From NCBI GenBank assembly GCA_025354865.1, contig JANXMB010000053.1, positions 22,299 to 86,298 of the forward strand: DNA of 64,000 nucleotides, read 5' to 3'. Positions 35,296 to 48,850 of this stretch are shown piece after piece. Both the position numbers and the translations under genes were made by a program. How positions within the stretch are numbered: position 1 is the stretch's first letter; the number at the start of each line of letters is the position of its first letter. Under the pieces are notes generated by a model, which searched no databases, was not told where the DNA came from, and saw only the letters and a program-made list of their open reading frames with translations. The stretch is from Acetobacteraceae bacterium. GTDB lineage: Bacteria; Pseudomonadota; Alphaproteobacteria; Acetobacterales; Acetobacteraceae.

Positions 35296-38200
35296 CGAAA
35301 CCGCCTGCGCCAGATCTTTTTGCAAAATAGCCCGCAATGCAGCACCGCCTGCGGCCAGCGCGGCCTCCGCCTCGGCAAAGGCGCTTGCGAAGCGCTCGGT
35401 GTCCCCCGTTTGGGCATCCCCCGTTTGGGCATACCCCGCCTTGACAGCCGCCATGATGTCGCGCGCCTTGGCCTCCAACGACGCTAGCCCATAACCGGCC
35501 GCGACGCCGGCGATGGTATGGGCCTGGGATTCGATGTCGGAGGCGAAACCGGCGGCCAAGGCGCGGCGGAAGGGCGGCATACGCTCCTCCAGATCGGTCA
35601 GGCATTGCTCCACCAGGGTGCTCAGAACCTCGGGCGGCAGGTTGGTGCGCAGTTCGGCGACCCGTTCCAGCGCCAGGGTGGCATCGGCGTCCGCCGCCGG
35701 TGCCGCCGCGCGGGATATTGCGATGCCACCGGCCGGATGGCCGCGCCAGACGTAGCGTAACAGGGCGGTTTGCAATTCCGGCAGGGATACGGGTTTACCC
35801 AGCACACCGTTCATCCCGGCGGATATAAACAGCACCTCGTCCTCCGGCGCGGTGTTGGCGGTTAGCGCCAGGATGGGGATGCGGCCCACGATTCCCTTCA
35901 ATTCCCGGATATGGCGCGTGGCTTCCTGCCCGCTCATGCCGGGCATGAAGATATCCATGAAGACAATATCGTAGGGTTTGCGCTGCACCGCCGCGATCGC
36001 CGCCGCCCCAGTGCTGGCGATATCGACGCTGTGCCCGACGCGCCGCAGCAGGGTCGCGGCAATCACCTGGTTGGCCCGGACATCTTCCACCACCAGGATG
36101 CGGGTGGGCGGCGGCAGGCGGCGGGGCATATCGGCGGTCGGCACGGCGGCCACTGGGGTGGCCATCGGCGGTGCGATCGCGATGACCGTATCCGGCAGGG
36201 TCAGCCAGAAATTGTTTCCCTCGGTTTCCGCGTCCGACCAGGTGTCGCAGCCGATTTCGCCGCCCATCCGTTCGATCAGGAAGTGGCAGATGGAGAGACC
36301 GAGCCCGGTGCCGAGGGGCTGGTCGCCTTCCGGACGATCGAGGCGGCTGAAGGGTTGGAACAGCCGGCCTCGATCGGCCTCCGAGATGGCCGGCCCGCGA
36401 TCCAACACCTCGATCCGCAGCCCGCCGGCTGTCGCCCGCGCCGACCAATCCCGCGACACCGCCAGCACGACATCCCCCGCTCGGGCGAACTTCACCGCAT
36501 TCGACAGCAGGTTCAGCAGCACCTGCCGCAGGCGTCCGCCGTCGAGCGCGACCGTCGTCGGCACGTCCTCCCCCACCGACAAACGCAGCACGATGCCGCG
36601 CGCATCGGCCTGTCCGCGAAAGATCTCCAACGCACCTTCCAGCAAGGGGCGGAGTTCGAAATCGCTCGTGCGCAGGCTCAATTCCCCCGATTCCATCCGC
36701 GACATTTCCAGGATGTCGTTGATAAGGCTGGAGAGTGCGTCGCCGGACTGGCTGGCCATGTGGACCAAGCCGCGCTGCGATGCCGACAACACGCTATCGT
36801 CGAGCAAGCGCAACGTGTTCAGCAAGGCGTTCAGCGGGGTGCGAATTTCGTGGCTGACGACGGCGACGAAGCGGGTTTTGGCGGCGTTCGCGGCTTCCGC
36901 GTGGGCGCGGGCCTCCCGCAGGGCCGCTTCCACCCGCTTGTGTTCGGTAATGTCGGAATAGAGGGTGACGAAGCCGCCATCGGGCAGGCCGCGACGCCGC
37001 AATTCGATCGTGCGCCCGTCCGGTCGGGTGCGCTGGGTGGTGCCGAAAGTCAAGCTGCGGACCACGGCCATGCGCCGCCCGACCTCGGCTTCGACATCGA
37101 CTTCGCCGAACAAGCCGGCGATGGCCTGGGCGCGCAGGACATCTTCCATCGGCAGCCCAACGCGCGGCAGTTCGGGCGGAATCCCCGCGAGGTCGGGGAA
37201 ACGGGCGTTCCATTCCACGAGGCAGAACTGGGCATCCATCATGTAGATGCCGTCGGTCATGCCGCCGAGGGTGGCTTCCAGATGTTCGGCCTTGGCCTCG
37301 GCTTCCGCTTTGGCGACCTGCAACTGGGCGTTGGTGGATGCCAAAGCGGCGTGGTCGGCGGCCTGCGCTAGGCGGCGCGTTCGGGCGAGTTCCCCGCTGC
37401 GCAGCAACAGCGCGCCCATCACGATCAGCAGCAGCACGATCGCGCCGGCAAACCGCGCCGCCTGCCATTGCCAGATCGTGGCCGGCAGCATGGCTTCGGA
37501 TCGTTCCATCGCCACCAGCAGCGTCAGATCGCGGTTGGGCAGGCGGCGAAACGCGTGCAGGCGCTCGACCGAATCGGTGGCCGACTTGCCGATCCACAGC
37601 CCGTTAGCCTGCGCCCGCAGCGCGGCGACCATCGGTGTGGTGGCGATATCGGTGTTCGGATCGGCCTCGGTCGGGCCGAGATTGGCCCTGATCCGCCCAT
37701 CCTTGATCCCGATCAGCGCGACCACCCCGTTCGATCCGACGAAGGCCTGATGGAACACATCCAGCAGGGCGGCGATCCGGTAATCGGCGGCGATCGCCCC
37801 GGCGAAGGACCCGTCGGACCGGTGCAGCCACACCGCGACATTCAAATGCCATTGCCGCATCAGCGGATCGAGCGTGGCGCCGCCGATGAAAACGCCCCCC
37901 CGTGGCACCTCGTTCTTGCGGGCATACACCACGAAGTCGCGGGTCGAGACATTCTGCCCCACCGCCTCGGGGATCGAGGATTGGCGCACGATGCCGTCTG
38001 CGTCCACCAGAATGGCGTCGCGGCTCAGGCCACTCAGGACGCTGGCATCCGTTCGGTGTTGTTCGAGGTTGAATGGCCCCGGATCGCGTTCCCAGGCGCG
38101 CGCCATGACCCGCAGGGTTTGATCGACGGCCAGAAACTGGCGCTCGATTTCCTCCCCGAGCGTAAGGGCCTGGTTCGTCAGCAGCATGCCGGCGCGCGCT

Positions 38201-38412
38201 TCGGTTTCTAGCCTTTGACCGACGACGGACCGATAGGTCGCGGTCACCGTTGCCACGATTCCGGCCAGAATCAGCAGGATACCGAGCGCACTGGCCAGCG
38301 CGTGCTTGTCTGGCGCCAGTGAGCGGCGGCGGCGGCTCAGCGGTACGATGACGCGGGGCGGGCGGCTCATGGGGCGCGGTTGTCCGGTTTCATGGTGCAC
38401 GATCCTGACCAT
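35281..38412 (-). CDS. hybrid sensor histidine kinase with receiver and Hpt domains
   Basis: 1043 aa; MSRPPRVIVP at 38370 is an alternative start. A transmembrane helix (ALASALGILLILAGIVATVT) is followed by a double-Cache-like periplasmic sensor to about residue 310, a second helix, a coiled coil and a PAS domain (MTDGIYMMDAQF). The kinase has the phospho-histidine in VAVVSHEIRTPLNALLNTLR, G boxes ending GTGLGLSICHFLIERMGGEI, a receiver with ILVVEDVRANQ and DIVFMDIFMPGMSG, and a C-terminal Hpt domain with the phosphorylatable histidine in SQAHTIAGVAAGYG. It is a complete phosphorelay in one chain. The final acceptor is not encoded nearby. Confidence 0.92.
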   Translation of the reverse strand: MVRIVHHETGQPRPMSRPPRVIVPLSRRRRSLAPDKHALASALGILLILAGIVATVTATYRSVVGQRLETEARAGMLLTNQALTLGEEIERQFLAVDQTLRVMARAWERDPGPFNLEQHRTDASVLSGLSRDAILVDADGIVRQSSIPEAVGQNVSTRDFVVYARKNEVPRGGVFIGGATLDPLMRQWHLNVAVWLHRSDGSFAGAIAADYRIAALLDVFHQAFVGSNGVVALIGIKDGRIRANLGPTEADPNTDIATTPMVAALRAQANGLWIGKSATDSVERLHAFRRLPNRDLTLLVAMERSEAMLPATIWQWQAARFAGAIVLLLIVMGALLLRSGELARTRRLAQAADHAALASTNAQLQVAKAEAEAKAEHLEATLGGMTDGIYMMDAQFCLVEWNARFPDLAGIPPELPRVGLPMEDVLRAQAIAGLFGEVDVEAEVGRRMAVVRSLTFGTTQRTRPDGRTIELRRRGLPDGGFVTLYSDITEHKRVEAALREARAHAEAANAAKTRFVAVVSHEIRTPLNALLNTLRLLDDSVLSASQRGLVHMASQSGDALSSLINDILEMSRMESGELSLRTSDFELRPLLEGALEIFRGQADARGIVLRLSVGEDVPTTVALDGGRLRQVLLNLLSNAVKFARAGDVVLAVSRDWSARATAGGLRIEVLDRGPAISEADRGRLFQPFSRLDRPEGDQPLGTGLGLSICHFLIERMGGEIGCDTWSDAETEGNNFWLTLPDTVIAIAPPMATPVAAVPTADMPRRLPPPTRILVVEDVRANQVIAATLLRRVGHSVDIASTGAAAIAAVQRKPYDIVFMDIFMPGMSGQEATRHIRELKGIVGRIPILALTANTAPEDEVLFISAGMNGVLGKPVSLPELQTALLRYVWRGHPAGGIAISRAAAPAADADATLALERVAELRTNLPPEVLSTLVEQCLTDLEERMPPFRRALAAGFASDIESQAHTIAGVAAGYGLASLEAKARDIMAAVKAGYAQTGDAQTGDTERFASAFAEAEAALAAGGAALRAILQKDLAQAVSLTVN

Positions 38413-38575
38413 GTGCGTCCGACGTTAGCAGACACGGGCGGTCCTTGGGAATTCGACTGTCCGGTGCTGCATTCGGCGGTGGCGCGGATGTCGGCTGTAT
38501 CGCCGGGCCGGTATCCGGTCGCGCCCGAATTGTGTAGGATCGGTGGGCGGAAATTGCCGAGAGGTCGGAACGAAC

Positions 38576-39595
38576 ATGGCGCCACATCCACAACGACTGA
38601 CGGTCTCGAAGCGATCCTGGCCGCTGCTGCCGGATTCGGCGAAGGTACCCGGGGGGTCGAAAGGGGACCCCGAACGGACGACGATCGACGTGGTGATGGC
38701 GGAAATCTCGGATGTGGAAGCGCGCGGGCGCGGCGAGTGTGTGCCGCTGCCGCGATTCGGCGAGAGCATCGCCAGCGTTGTCGCAGCGCTGGACGCGATG
38801 AAGGGGGCGGTGTTTTCCGGCCTGAGCCGCGACACGCTGCAAAGCGCGATGCCGCCGGGCGCCGCACGCAATGCCTTGGACTGTGCCTTTTGGGACATCG
38901 ACGCCAAGCGCGCCTATCGCGATGTCGCGGATATGGCCGGCATCGGTGCTGTTCCGGCCGTGACGACGGCCTTTACCCTCGGCTTCGATACGCCGGACAG
39001 AATGGCCGCACACGCCGCCACCAACCGAACCCGCCCGCTGCTGCGGCTGCAACTGGGGGCGGATGGCGATCCGGATCGGGTGCGCGCGGTGCGGGATGCG
39101 GCCCCGGCGGCGCGGTTGATCGTCGATGCGAACGAAGGTTGGACCATGGACCAACTGCGCGCCTGGCTGCCTGTCCTGGTGGAATGCCGGGTGCAATCGA
39201 TCGAACAACCGCTGCCGGCCGACGCCGACGCAGCTTTGGCCGGCTTCCAAAGCCCCATCCCCCTTTGCGCCAACGAATCCTGCCGATCGGTGGCCGATTT
39301 GGACGGGTTGGCCGGGAAATACGCGGCGGTGCAAATCGGCCTGGACAAAGTCGGTGGCTTGACCGAGGCGCTGGCCCTCGCCGCCGAGGCCAAGCGACGC
39401 GGCTTCTCCATCGTGCTCGGCGGGTCCGTCAGCACGTCGCTGGGGATCGCCCCGGCCTTGCTGGTCGCGCCGCTGGCGATTTTCGTCGATCTGGACGGAC
39501 CGTTGCGGTTGGCGCTCGATCGCGGGTCGGGATTGCGGTACGACGGCAGCACGATCTGCCCGGCCGACCCGAAGCTGTGGGGTGGGCCGGATTGA
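38576..39595 (+). CDS. DgcA-like enolase-superfamily protein lacking catalytic lysines
   Basis: 339 aa from MAPHPQRLTV. The fold is that of N-acetyl-D-glutamate racemase DgcA and dipeptide epimerases: RGECVPLPRFGES, PPGAARNALDCAFWDIDAKR, VDANEGWT (D184), SIEQPLP (E210). The catalytic positions are altered. The KxK of strand 2 reads R157-L-Q159, the lysine expected in a NIKLDK-type motif is G255 (VQIGLDK), and the third metal ligand is N233 (CANESC). An ordinary racemase mechanism is therefore unlikely; it may be a pseudoenzyme or have another chemistry. It stands divergent from the hybrid kinase and convergent with an SDR gene. Confidence 0.85.
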   Translation: MAPHPQRLTVSKRSWPLLPDSAKVPGGSKGDPERTTIDVVMAEISDVEARGRGECVPLPRFGESIASVVAALDAMKGAVFSGLSRDTLQSAMPPGAARNALDCAFWDIDAKRAYRDVADMAGIGAVPAVTTAFTLGFDTPDRMAAHAATNRTRPLLRLQLGADGDPDRVRAVRDAAPAARLIVDANEGWTMDQLRAWLPVLVECRVQSIEQPLPADADAALAGFQSPIPLCANESCRSVADLDGLAGKYAAVQIGLDKVGGLTEALALAAEAKRRGFSIVLGGSVSTSLGIAPALLVAPLAIFVDLDGPLRLALDRGSGLRYDGSTICPADPKLWGGPD

Positions 39596-39611
39596 TCGGG
39601 ACGGCCGCCGG

Positions 39612-40379
39612 TTACATCGCCGTCATACCCCCATCCACGAACAGCAACACCCCCGTCACATACGACGCATCGTCGGACGCCAGGAACAGGATCGCCGCCG
39701 CGACTTCCTCCGACCGGCCGGGGCGCTTCATCATCGTGCCCTGCGCCGCGCGGGCGTTGTATTCGTCCACCGACACGCCGCCGGCGGCGATGCGGCGGGC
39801 ATGGAACGGGGTGAAAATCGGGCCGGGCCCGACCGCGTTGACCCGGATCCCCTCGGCCGAGTGATCGGCGGCGAGGCCACGGGTGAAGCCGGCAATCGCC
39901 GCTTTGGTGGTGTCGTACAGCAGGTTGCCACCGCCGGCGACGACCGAGCGGACCGACGCGGTGTTGACGATCGCGCCGCCGCCGCCGCGCCGCATCAGCG
40001 GTACCGCAGCCTTGGCACAGAACGCGTAACTCAGGAGGTTGACGTTCAGGATTTCGTTCCAGCTCGCGGCGCTGGCTTCCTCGGCCTTTTCGTATTTCCG
40101 AATGCCGGCATTGTTGATCAGGATATCCAGGCGCCCGAACCGCGCCGCCGCGCCGTTGACGAAATCGAGGCAGGCGGCCTCGGTCCCGACATCCGCCTGG
40201 GTGAAAGCGACCTTGGCGCCGGCCGCCAGCAGTTCGGCGGCCAAGCTCTCGCCGCGATCCCCATCGCGATCGCAGAATGCGACGCTGGCGCCCTCGGCGA
40301 CGAAGCGGCGGACCGTCGCCTCCCCGATGCCCGATGCCCCGCCCGTTATCGCCGCGATCTTGCCGTCGAGCCGTCCCAT
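39612..40379 (-). CDS. SDR family oxidoreductase
   Basis: 255 aa from MGRLDGKIAA, with AAGGA eight bases upstream. It is a classical short-chain dehydrogenase: GGASGIG (13-19) for the cofactor, an Asp after strand 2 (FCDRDG) that favours NAD, NNAG (89-92), and the catalytic S142, Y155 and K159 (YDTTK). It ends with the typical DGGMT. The substrate is unknown. It begins 49 bases downstream of icd on the same strand. Confidence 0.9.
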   Translation of the reverse strand: MGRLDGKIAAITGGASGIGEATVRRFVAEGASVAFCDRDGDRGESLAAELLAAGAKVAFTQADVGTEAACLDFVNGAAARFGRLDILINNAGIRKYEKAEEASAASWNEILNVNLLSYAFCAKAAVPLMRRGGGGAIVNTASVRSVVAGGGNLLYDTTKAAIAGFTRGLAADHSAEGIRVNAVGPGPIFTPFHARRIAAGGVSVDEYNARAAQGTMMKRPGRSEEVAAAILFLASDDASYVTGVLLFVDGGMTAM

Positions 40380-40428
40380 GGTCCCCATCCTTTGTTGTGT
40401 TGCGAATGATCGATCGACGTTCCCCGCA

Positions 40429-43741
<3,313 letters not shown>

Positions 43742-43764
<23 letters not shown>

Positions 43765-44989
43765 CCGGCGCCGCTCGCCACAGCCGCCGCACGCAAAGCA
43801 GCAGCAGCACGGACGGCGCGATGGGACCGAGTGGCAGGTGCCATAGGGTGCCGATGGGCCAGGTGAGGAGAGTCATGAGGTAGATACTGGCCAGGCCCAG
43901 CCGTTCCCACGGCTGGAAGCCTGTGTCCAGCGCCTCCCGCACCAGCCAGAGCATTGCCAGCAGCAGCAGCATTTGATCGTAGAGCAGGACGACCGGCACC
44001 GCGAGCAAGGTCGCGGCCAGCAAAGTCGCGAACCGAACGGTGGTCGGCAGCGCACGGCGCCAGATCAGCGCGACCAGCATCACCATCTCCAGGCTCGCCA
44101 CCGCCTGTAGCGCATAGGCTGGCCCCACCGCGAACCCCATCAGCCGCTCGGCGCCGAAGATCGACACGAGGCCGGCGAAGTCGATGCGGCCGGAGGCGAA
44201 GACCGTCTTGGCCTCGACGGTGGCGCCGAGATAGGCCCACCAAGTATCGGCCCCGAACAGGGCGACGGACAGGCCGACAAGCGCAACCAGGGTAGCTGCG
44301 GCCGAGGCAAAAACGCGCCACCGCCCGTCGGCGATCAGGGCGATCGGCACCAGCACCCCGAAATGCGGTTTGTAGCACATCAGGCCGATCAACAGACCGG
44401 CGGTTGCCGGCTTGCGTTCCAGCAGCAACCCGAAGCCGCCGAACAAGGCTGCGGTTAGGAAGGCGTTCTGCCCCAGACCGATGGTCCAAAACACCGGCGG
44501 GAAGGCCAGCACCGGGGCGACCCAGGCCCAGCCGCGTTGCCGGAGCAGAAGGCGCGCGACCCATAGAAAGGGCAGCAGGGTCGCCAACTGAAATAACGCG
44601 AAGGCCAGATAATAGGGCATCGCGGCGAGGACGGCGCAGAGCGGCAGAAAGACCGGGGGATAGAAGAAAAACTGATACGGCGCCCCCGTCCCACGCGCCG
44701 CCTGCTCCGCCGCGAAATGCGCGGTCGGGTCGTAGGCCAGGGCCGGGGTGCCGGCCAACACCAGCTTGCCGGCGGCATAAAAACTCAGGAAATCGCTGGA
44801 GGTTGGCGCTGCCGCGCCGAACAGCCCGTGCTGCCAGCAGGCGATGGCCACCAGCAGCGCGGCCTGGAGCCCGACAAGAATCGCGCACCACGCCACCACC
44901 CGCTCGCGGTTCAGCCACGCCGAGCGGCGAAGTCGATCGATCGGGCGGGCGATCGGGCGGGCGATCGGTTGGGCGGCGTCGGCAGGCAT
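43742..44989 (-). CDS. GT87-type (DUF2029) membrane glycosyltransferase
   Basis: 415 aa from MPADAAQPIA; the longer upstream frame is antisense to livH. It is an integral membrane protein with about ten hydrophobic segments. SSDFLSFYAAGKLVLAGTPA and LAYDP in the first periplasmic loop are the GT87/DUF2029 hallmark, and CYKPHFGVLVPIALIADGRW follows. Family members use polyprenyl-phosphate sugars to add mannose or arabinose-like residues in the periplasm. The acceptor here is unknown. An N-terminal imperfect IARP repeat mirrors a short DNA repeat. Confidence 0.85.
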
Positions 44990-45145
44990 GGGGGGTCCAA
45001 AACGATTCGGCACGACTCTAATGTGCGGACGTAAAGCAGCAAGCTTGTATTTGCGTGGTTGGCTGGGCAACTGGCACCTTGCCGGCGGACGCCCGGCCGT
45101 GTTTGCTTCCCCGGTATCGGTGGAGTCGCGACCCTGGCCTACGCA

Positions 45146-46048
45146 ATGCAACAATTGATCAACGGTATTACCCTGGGCACCATCTACGGCCTGATTGCCG
45201 TCGGCTACACCATGGTCTACGGCATTGTCGGCATGATCAACTTCGCGCACGGCGATATTTTCATGGTCGGATCGTTCCTCTCGTTGATCGCGTTGCTCGG
45301 CCTCGCAGCGCTGGGCGTGACTTCGGTGCCGCTGGCCCTCGCGTTGACCCTGATTTTCGCCGCCGGGCTGGCCGCGTTGTACGGCTGGACGGTGGAACGG
45401 ATCGCCTACCGCCCTTTGCGCGGGTCCTTCCGGTTGGCGCCGCTGATCAGCGCCATCGGCATGTCCATCGTGCTGCAAAATTTCGTCCAGGTCGGCCAGG
45501 GTGCCAGGGTCAAGCCGATGGATGCACTGATCCCCGGCGGGATCGAGCTGATGAACCAAGGCGGCTTCGCGGTGCAGTTGTCGTGGATGCAGATCGCCAT
45601 CGTGGCGACCACCCTCCTGGTGCTCGCGGTTTTCACCTGGCTGGTGACCGCCACCCCGCTCGGCCGCTCGATGCGCGCCTGCGAGCAGGATATCCGCATG
45701 GCCGGGCTGCTGGGCATCGACACCGATCGCACCATCGGCCTGACCTTCGTGATCGGTGCCGCGCTGGCCGCCGTCGCCGGGCTGCTGTTCCTGCTCTATT
45801 ACGGGGTGATCGATTTCTTCATCGGCTTCCTGGCCGGGGTGAAAGCGTTCACCGCCGCCGTCCTGGGCGGCATCGGCAGCCTGCCGGGCGCGGTGCTGGG
45901 CGGACTCCTGATCGGATTGATCGAGGTGTTTTGGTCCGCCTATTTCAGCGTCGCGTATAAGGATGTCGCCGCTTTCGCCATCCTTATTCTGGTGCTGATC
46001 TTCCGCCCCAGCGGGATCATGGGACGCGCGGAGGTGGAGAAGGTATGA
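45146..46048 (+). CDS. livH: branched-chain amino acid type ABC transporter permease LivH (second system)
   Basis: 300 aa from [20 protein letters not shown], the classical LivH N-terminus; upstream codons are not credible. Further hallmarks are [20 protein letters not shown] and the C-terminal [20 protein letters not shown] loop for the ATPases. Its end overlaps livM by four bases. Unlike the first LIV system, no binding protein is encoded with it. The 156 bases upstream show no clear promoter. Confidence 0.93.
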   Translation: MQQLINGITLGTIYGLIAVGYTMVYGIVGMINFAHGDIFMVGSFLSLIALLGLAALGVTSVPLALALTLIFAAGLAALYGWTVERIAYRPLRGSFRLAPLISAIGMSIVLQNFVQVGQGARVKPMDALIPGGIELMNQGGFAVQLSWMQIAIVATTLLVLAVFTWLVTATPLGRSMRACEQDIRMAGLLGIDTDRTIGLTFVIGAALAAVAGLLFLLYYGVIDFFIGFLAGVKAFTAAVLGGIGSLPGAVLGGLLIGLIEVFWSAYFSVAYKDVAAFAILILVLIFRPSGIMGRAEVEKV

Positions 46049-47337
46049 CCGCCGCGCTGCGCGATGCCTTGCTCTCGGCCGCCGTTGCGCTCGGGTTGTT
46101 CGCCCCGCTGGTCGGGCTGGCGATGGACAACGGGGACCAGGGGTTGGTGCTGCGGACCCGGCCCCTCGCCGCCGGTATCATGGTCGCGTTGGTATTTTTC
46201 GGCCGCCTCGGCATGCATCTATGGGTCGCTCGGCCCGGCCGCGAAGCCCGCGCCGTCCGCCGCTCGATCGCCGTGCCGAAGGCCGCGAGCAAATACATCG
46301 CCCCGGCGCTGCTGATCGCGGCGGTGCTGCTGCCGCTGTCGGGATCGCGCTATTACGTCGATCTCGCGACCCTGGTGCTGACCTACATCATGCTGGGATG
46401 GGGGCTGAACATCGTCGTCGGCCTCGCCGGGCTGCTCGACCTCGGCTACGTCGCGTTCTACGCCGTGGGCGCCTATTCCTACGCGCTGCTGGCCGAAACC
46501 TTCGGGCTGGGTTTCTGGACTTGCCTGCCCTTGGCCGGCATCCTCGCCGCCTTCGCCGGGGTACTGCTGGGCTTCCCGGTGCTGCGCCTGCGCGGCGACT
46601 ATCTGGCCATCGTCACCCTGGCCTTTGGGGAGATTGTGCGCGTCGTGCTGATCAACTGGGTCGATTTCACCCACGGGCCGAACGGCATTACCGACATTCC
46701 CCGCCCCACCTTGTTCGGCCTGCGCTTCAGCAACGACGAGGGTAGCGACACCGTCGCCGCCTTCTTCGGGATCGAGGCGCAGACCATCCACCGGGTCGTC
46801 TTCCTGTACTACCTCATCCTCGCGCTGGCATTGCTGACCAACTGGGTGACGCTGCGCCTGCGCCGGCTGCCCTTGGGCCGCGCCTGGGAAGCCCTGCGGG
46901 AGGACGAGATCGCCTGCCGGTCCCTAGGCATCGACGTCACCAAAACCAAACTGACCGCCTTCGCTACCGGCGCCCTGTTCGGTGGCTTTGCCGGCGCCTT
47001 CTTCGCCACCCGTCAGGCATTCATCAGCCCCGAAAGCTTCACCTTCATCGAAAGCGCCACCGTCCTCGCCATCGTGGTGCTCGGCGGTCTCGGCTCGCAA
47101 TTGGGCGTGGCCCTCGCGGCGTTGGTCATGGTCGGCGGGTTGGAAATGCTGCGCGACCTGCTCAGCACCATCGGCGAGCACATGGGAAGCGAGCTGTTTT
47201 CCGGTCTGGCCGGCGATTTGCCCACCTATCGCATGCTGATCTTCGGCTTGGCGCTGGTGGCGATGATGGTGATGCGCCCGCGCGGGCTGGTGTCCGGCCG
47301 TACCGCGACCGCAACCCTGGGGCGGCAGGATGCTTAG
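46045..47337 (+). CDS. livM: branched-chain amino acid type ABC transporter permease LivM (second system)
   Basis: 430 aa, the long LivM form. An extra N-terminal hydrophobic region (about 90 residues) precedes the core. The core has [41 protein letters not shown] and NGITDIPRP, then the conserved [20 protein letters not shown] and [12 protein letters not shown]. It is the inner-membrane partner of LivH, overlapping livH by four bases and livG by eight. Confidence 0.93.
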   Translation: MTAALRDALLSAAVALGLFAPLVGLAMDNGDQGLVLRTRPLAAGIMVALVFFGRLGMHLWVARPGREARAVRRSIAVPKAASKYIAPALLIAAVLLPLSGSRYYVDLATLVLTYIMLGWGLNIVVGLAGLLDLGYVAFYAVGAYSYALLAETFGLGFWTCLPLAGILAAFAGVLLGFPVLRLRGDYLAIVTLAFGEIVRVVLINWVDFTHGPNGITDIPRPTLFGLRFSNDEGSDTVAAFFGIEAQTIHRVVFLYYLILALALLTNWVTLRLRRLPLGRAWEALREDEIACRSLGIDVTKTKLTAFATGALFGGFAGAFFATRQAFISPESFTFIESATVLAIVVLGGLGSQLGVALAALVMVGGLEMLRDLLSTIGEHMGSELFSGLAGDLPTYRMLIFGLALVAMMVMRPRGLVSGRTATATLGRQDA

Positions 47338-48114
47338 CGTCGCCGATCTCACCATGCGCTTCGGCGGCCTGACCGCCGTCGATGGCCTGAGTTTCCAGGC
47401 GCGCGCCGGGGAGATAACCGCCGTCATCGGGCCGAATGGGGCCGGCAAGACGACGGTGTTCAACTGTGTGACCGGGTTCTATCGCCCGACCTCCGGCTCG
47501 ATCGCGTTGATCCATGCGATCGGCGCGCGTTTCGCGCTGGAACGGATGTCCGGGCACCGCATCGCATCGCGTGCGAAGATTGCTCGCACGTTCCAGAATG
47601 TCCGCCTGTTCGCCGGCATGACGGTGCTGGAGAACCTGTTGGTCGCGCAGCACAATACTCTGATGGCGGCGACCGGCTTCGGGGTGCTGGCGGTCCTCGG
47701 CCTGGGCGGCTACCGCGCTGCCGAGAAAGCCGGCATGGACAAAGCGCGCCGCTGGTTGGATCGCATCGGGCTGCTGGAACGGGCCGACGACCCCGCCGGT
47801 TCCTTGCCCTATGGCGACCAGCGCCGCTTGGAAATCGCGCGTGCCATGTGCATCGACCCGGTGATGCTCTGCCTGGACGAACCAGCGGCCGGCCTGAACC
47901 CCCGGGAAAGCGAGGCGCTGAACCGCCTGTTATTGAGTATCCGGGCCGACGGCTGCTCCCTTTTGCTCATCGAGCACGATATGGCGGTGGTGATGCGCGT
48001 GTCCGACCATATCGTCGTGCTCGACCACGGCCAGAAGATCGCCGACGGCACCCCGGCCGAAGTGCGCGCCGATCCCGCCGTGATCGCCGCCTATCTCGGC
48101 GAGGACGAGGAAGC

Positions 48115-48118
<4 letters not shown>
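47330..48118 (+). CDS. livG: branched-chain amino acid type ABC transporter ATP-binding protein LivG (second system)
   Basis: 262 aa ATPase: Walker [13 protein letters not shown], the LivG-specific [11 protein letters not shown], the signature [15 protein letters not shown] and Walker [14 protein letters not shown]. It starts inside livM and its TGA overlaps the livF ATG (ATGA), so all four genes are tightly coupled. Confidence 0.94.
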
Positions 48119-48840
<722 letters not shown>

Positions 48841-48850
48841 GGGTATCGCG

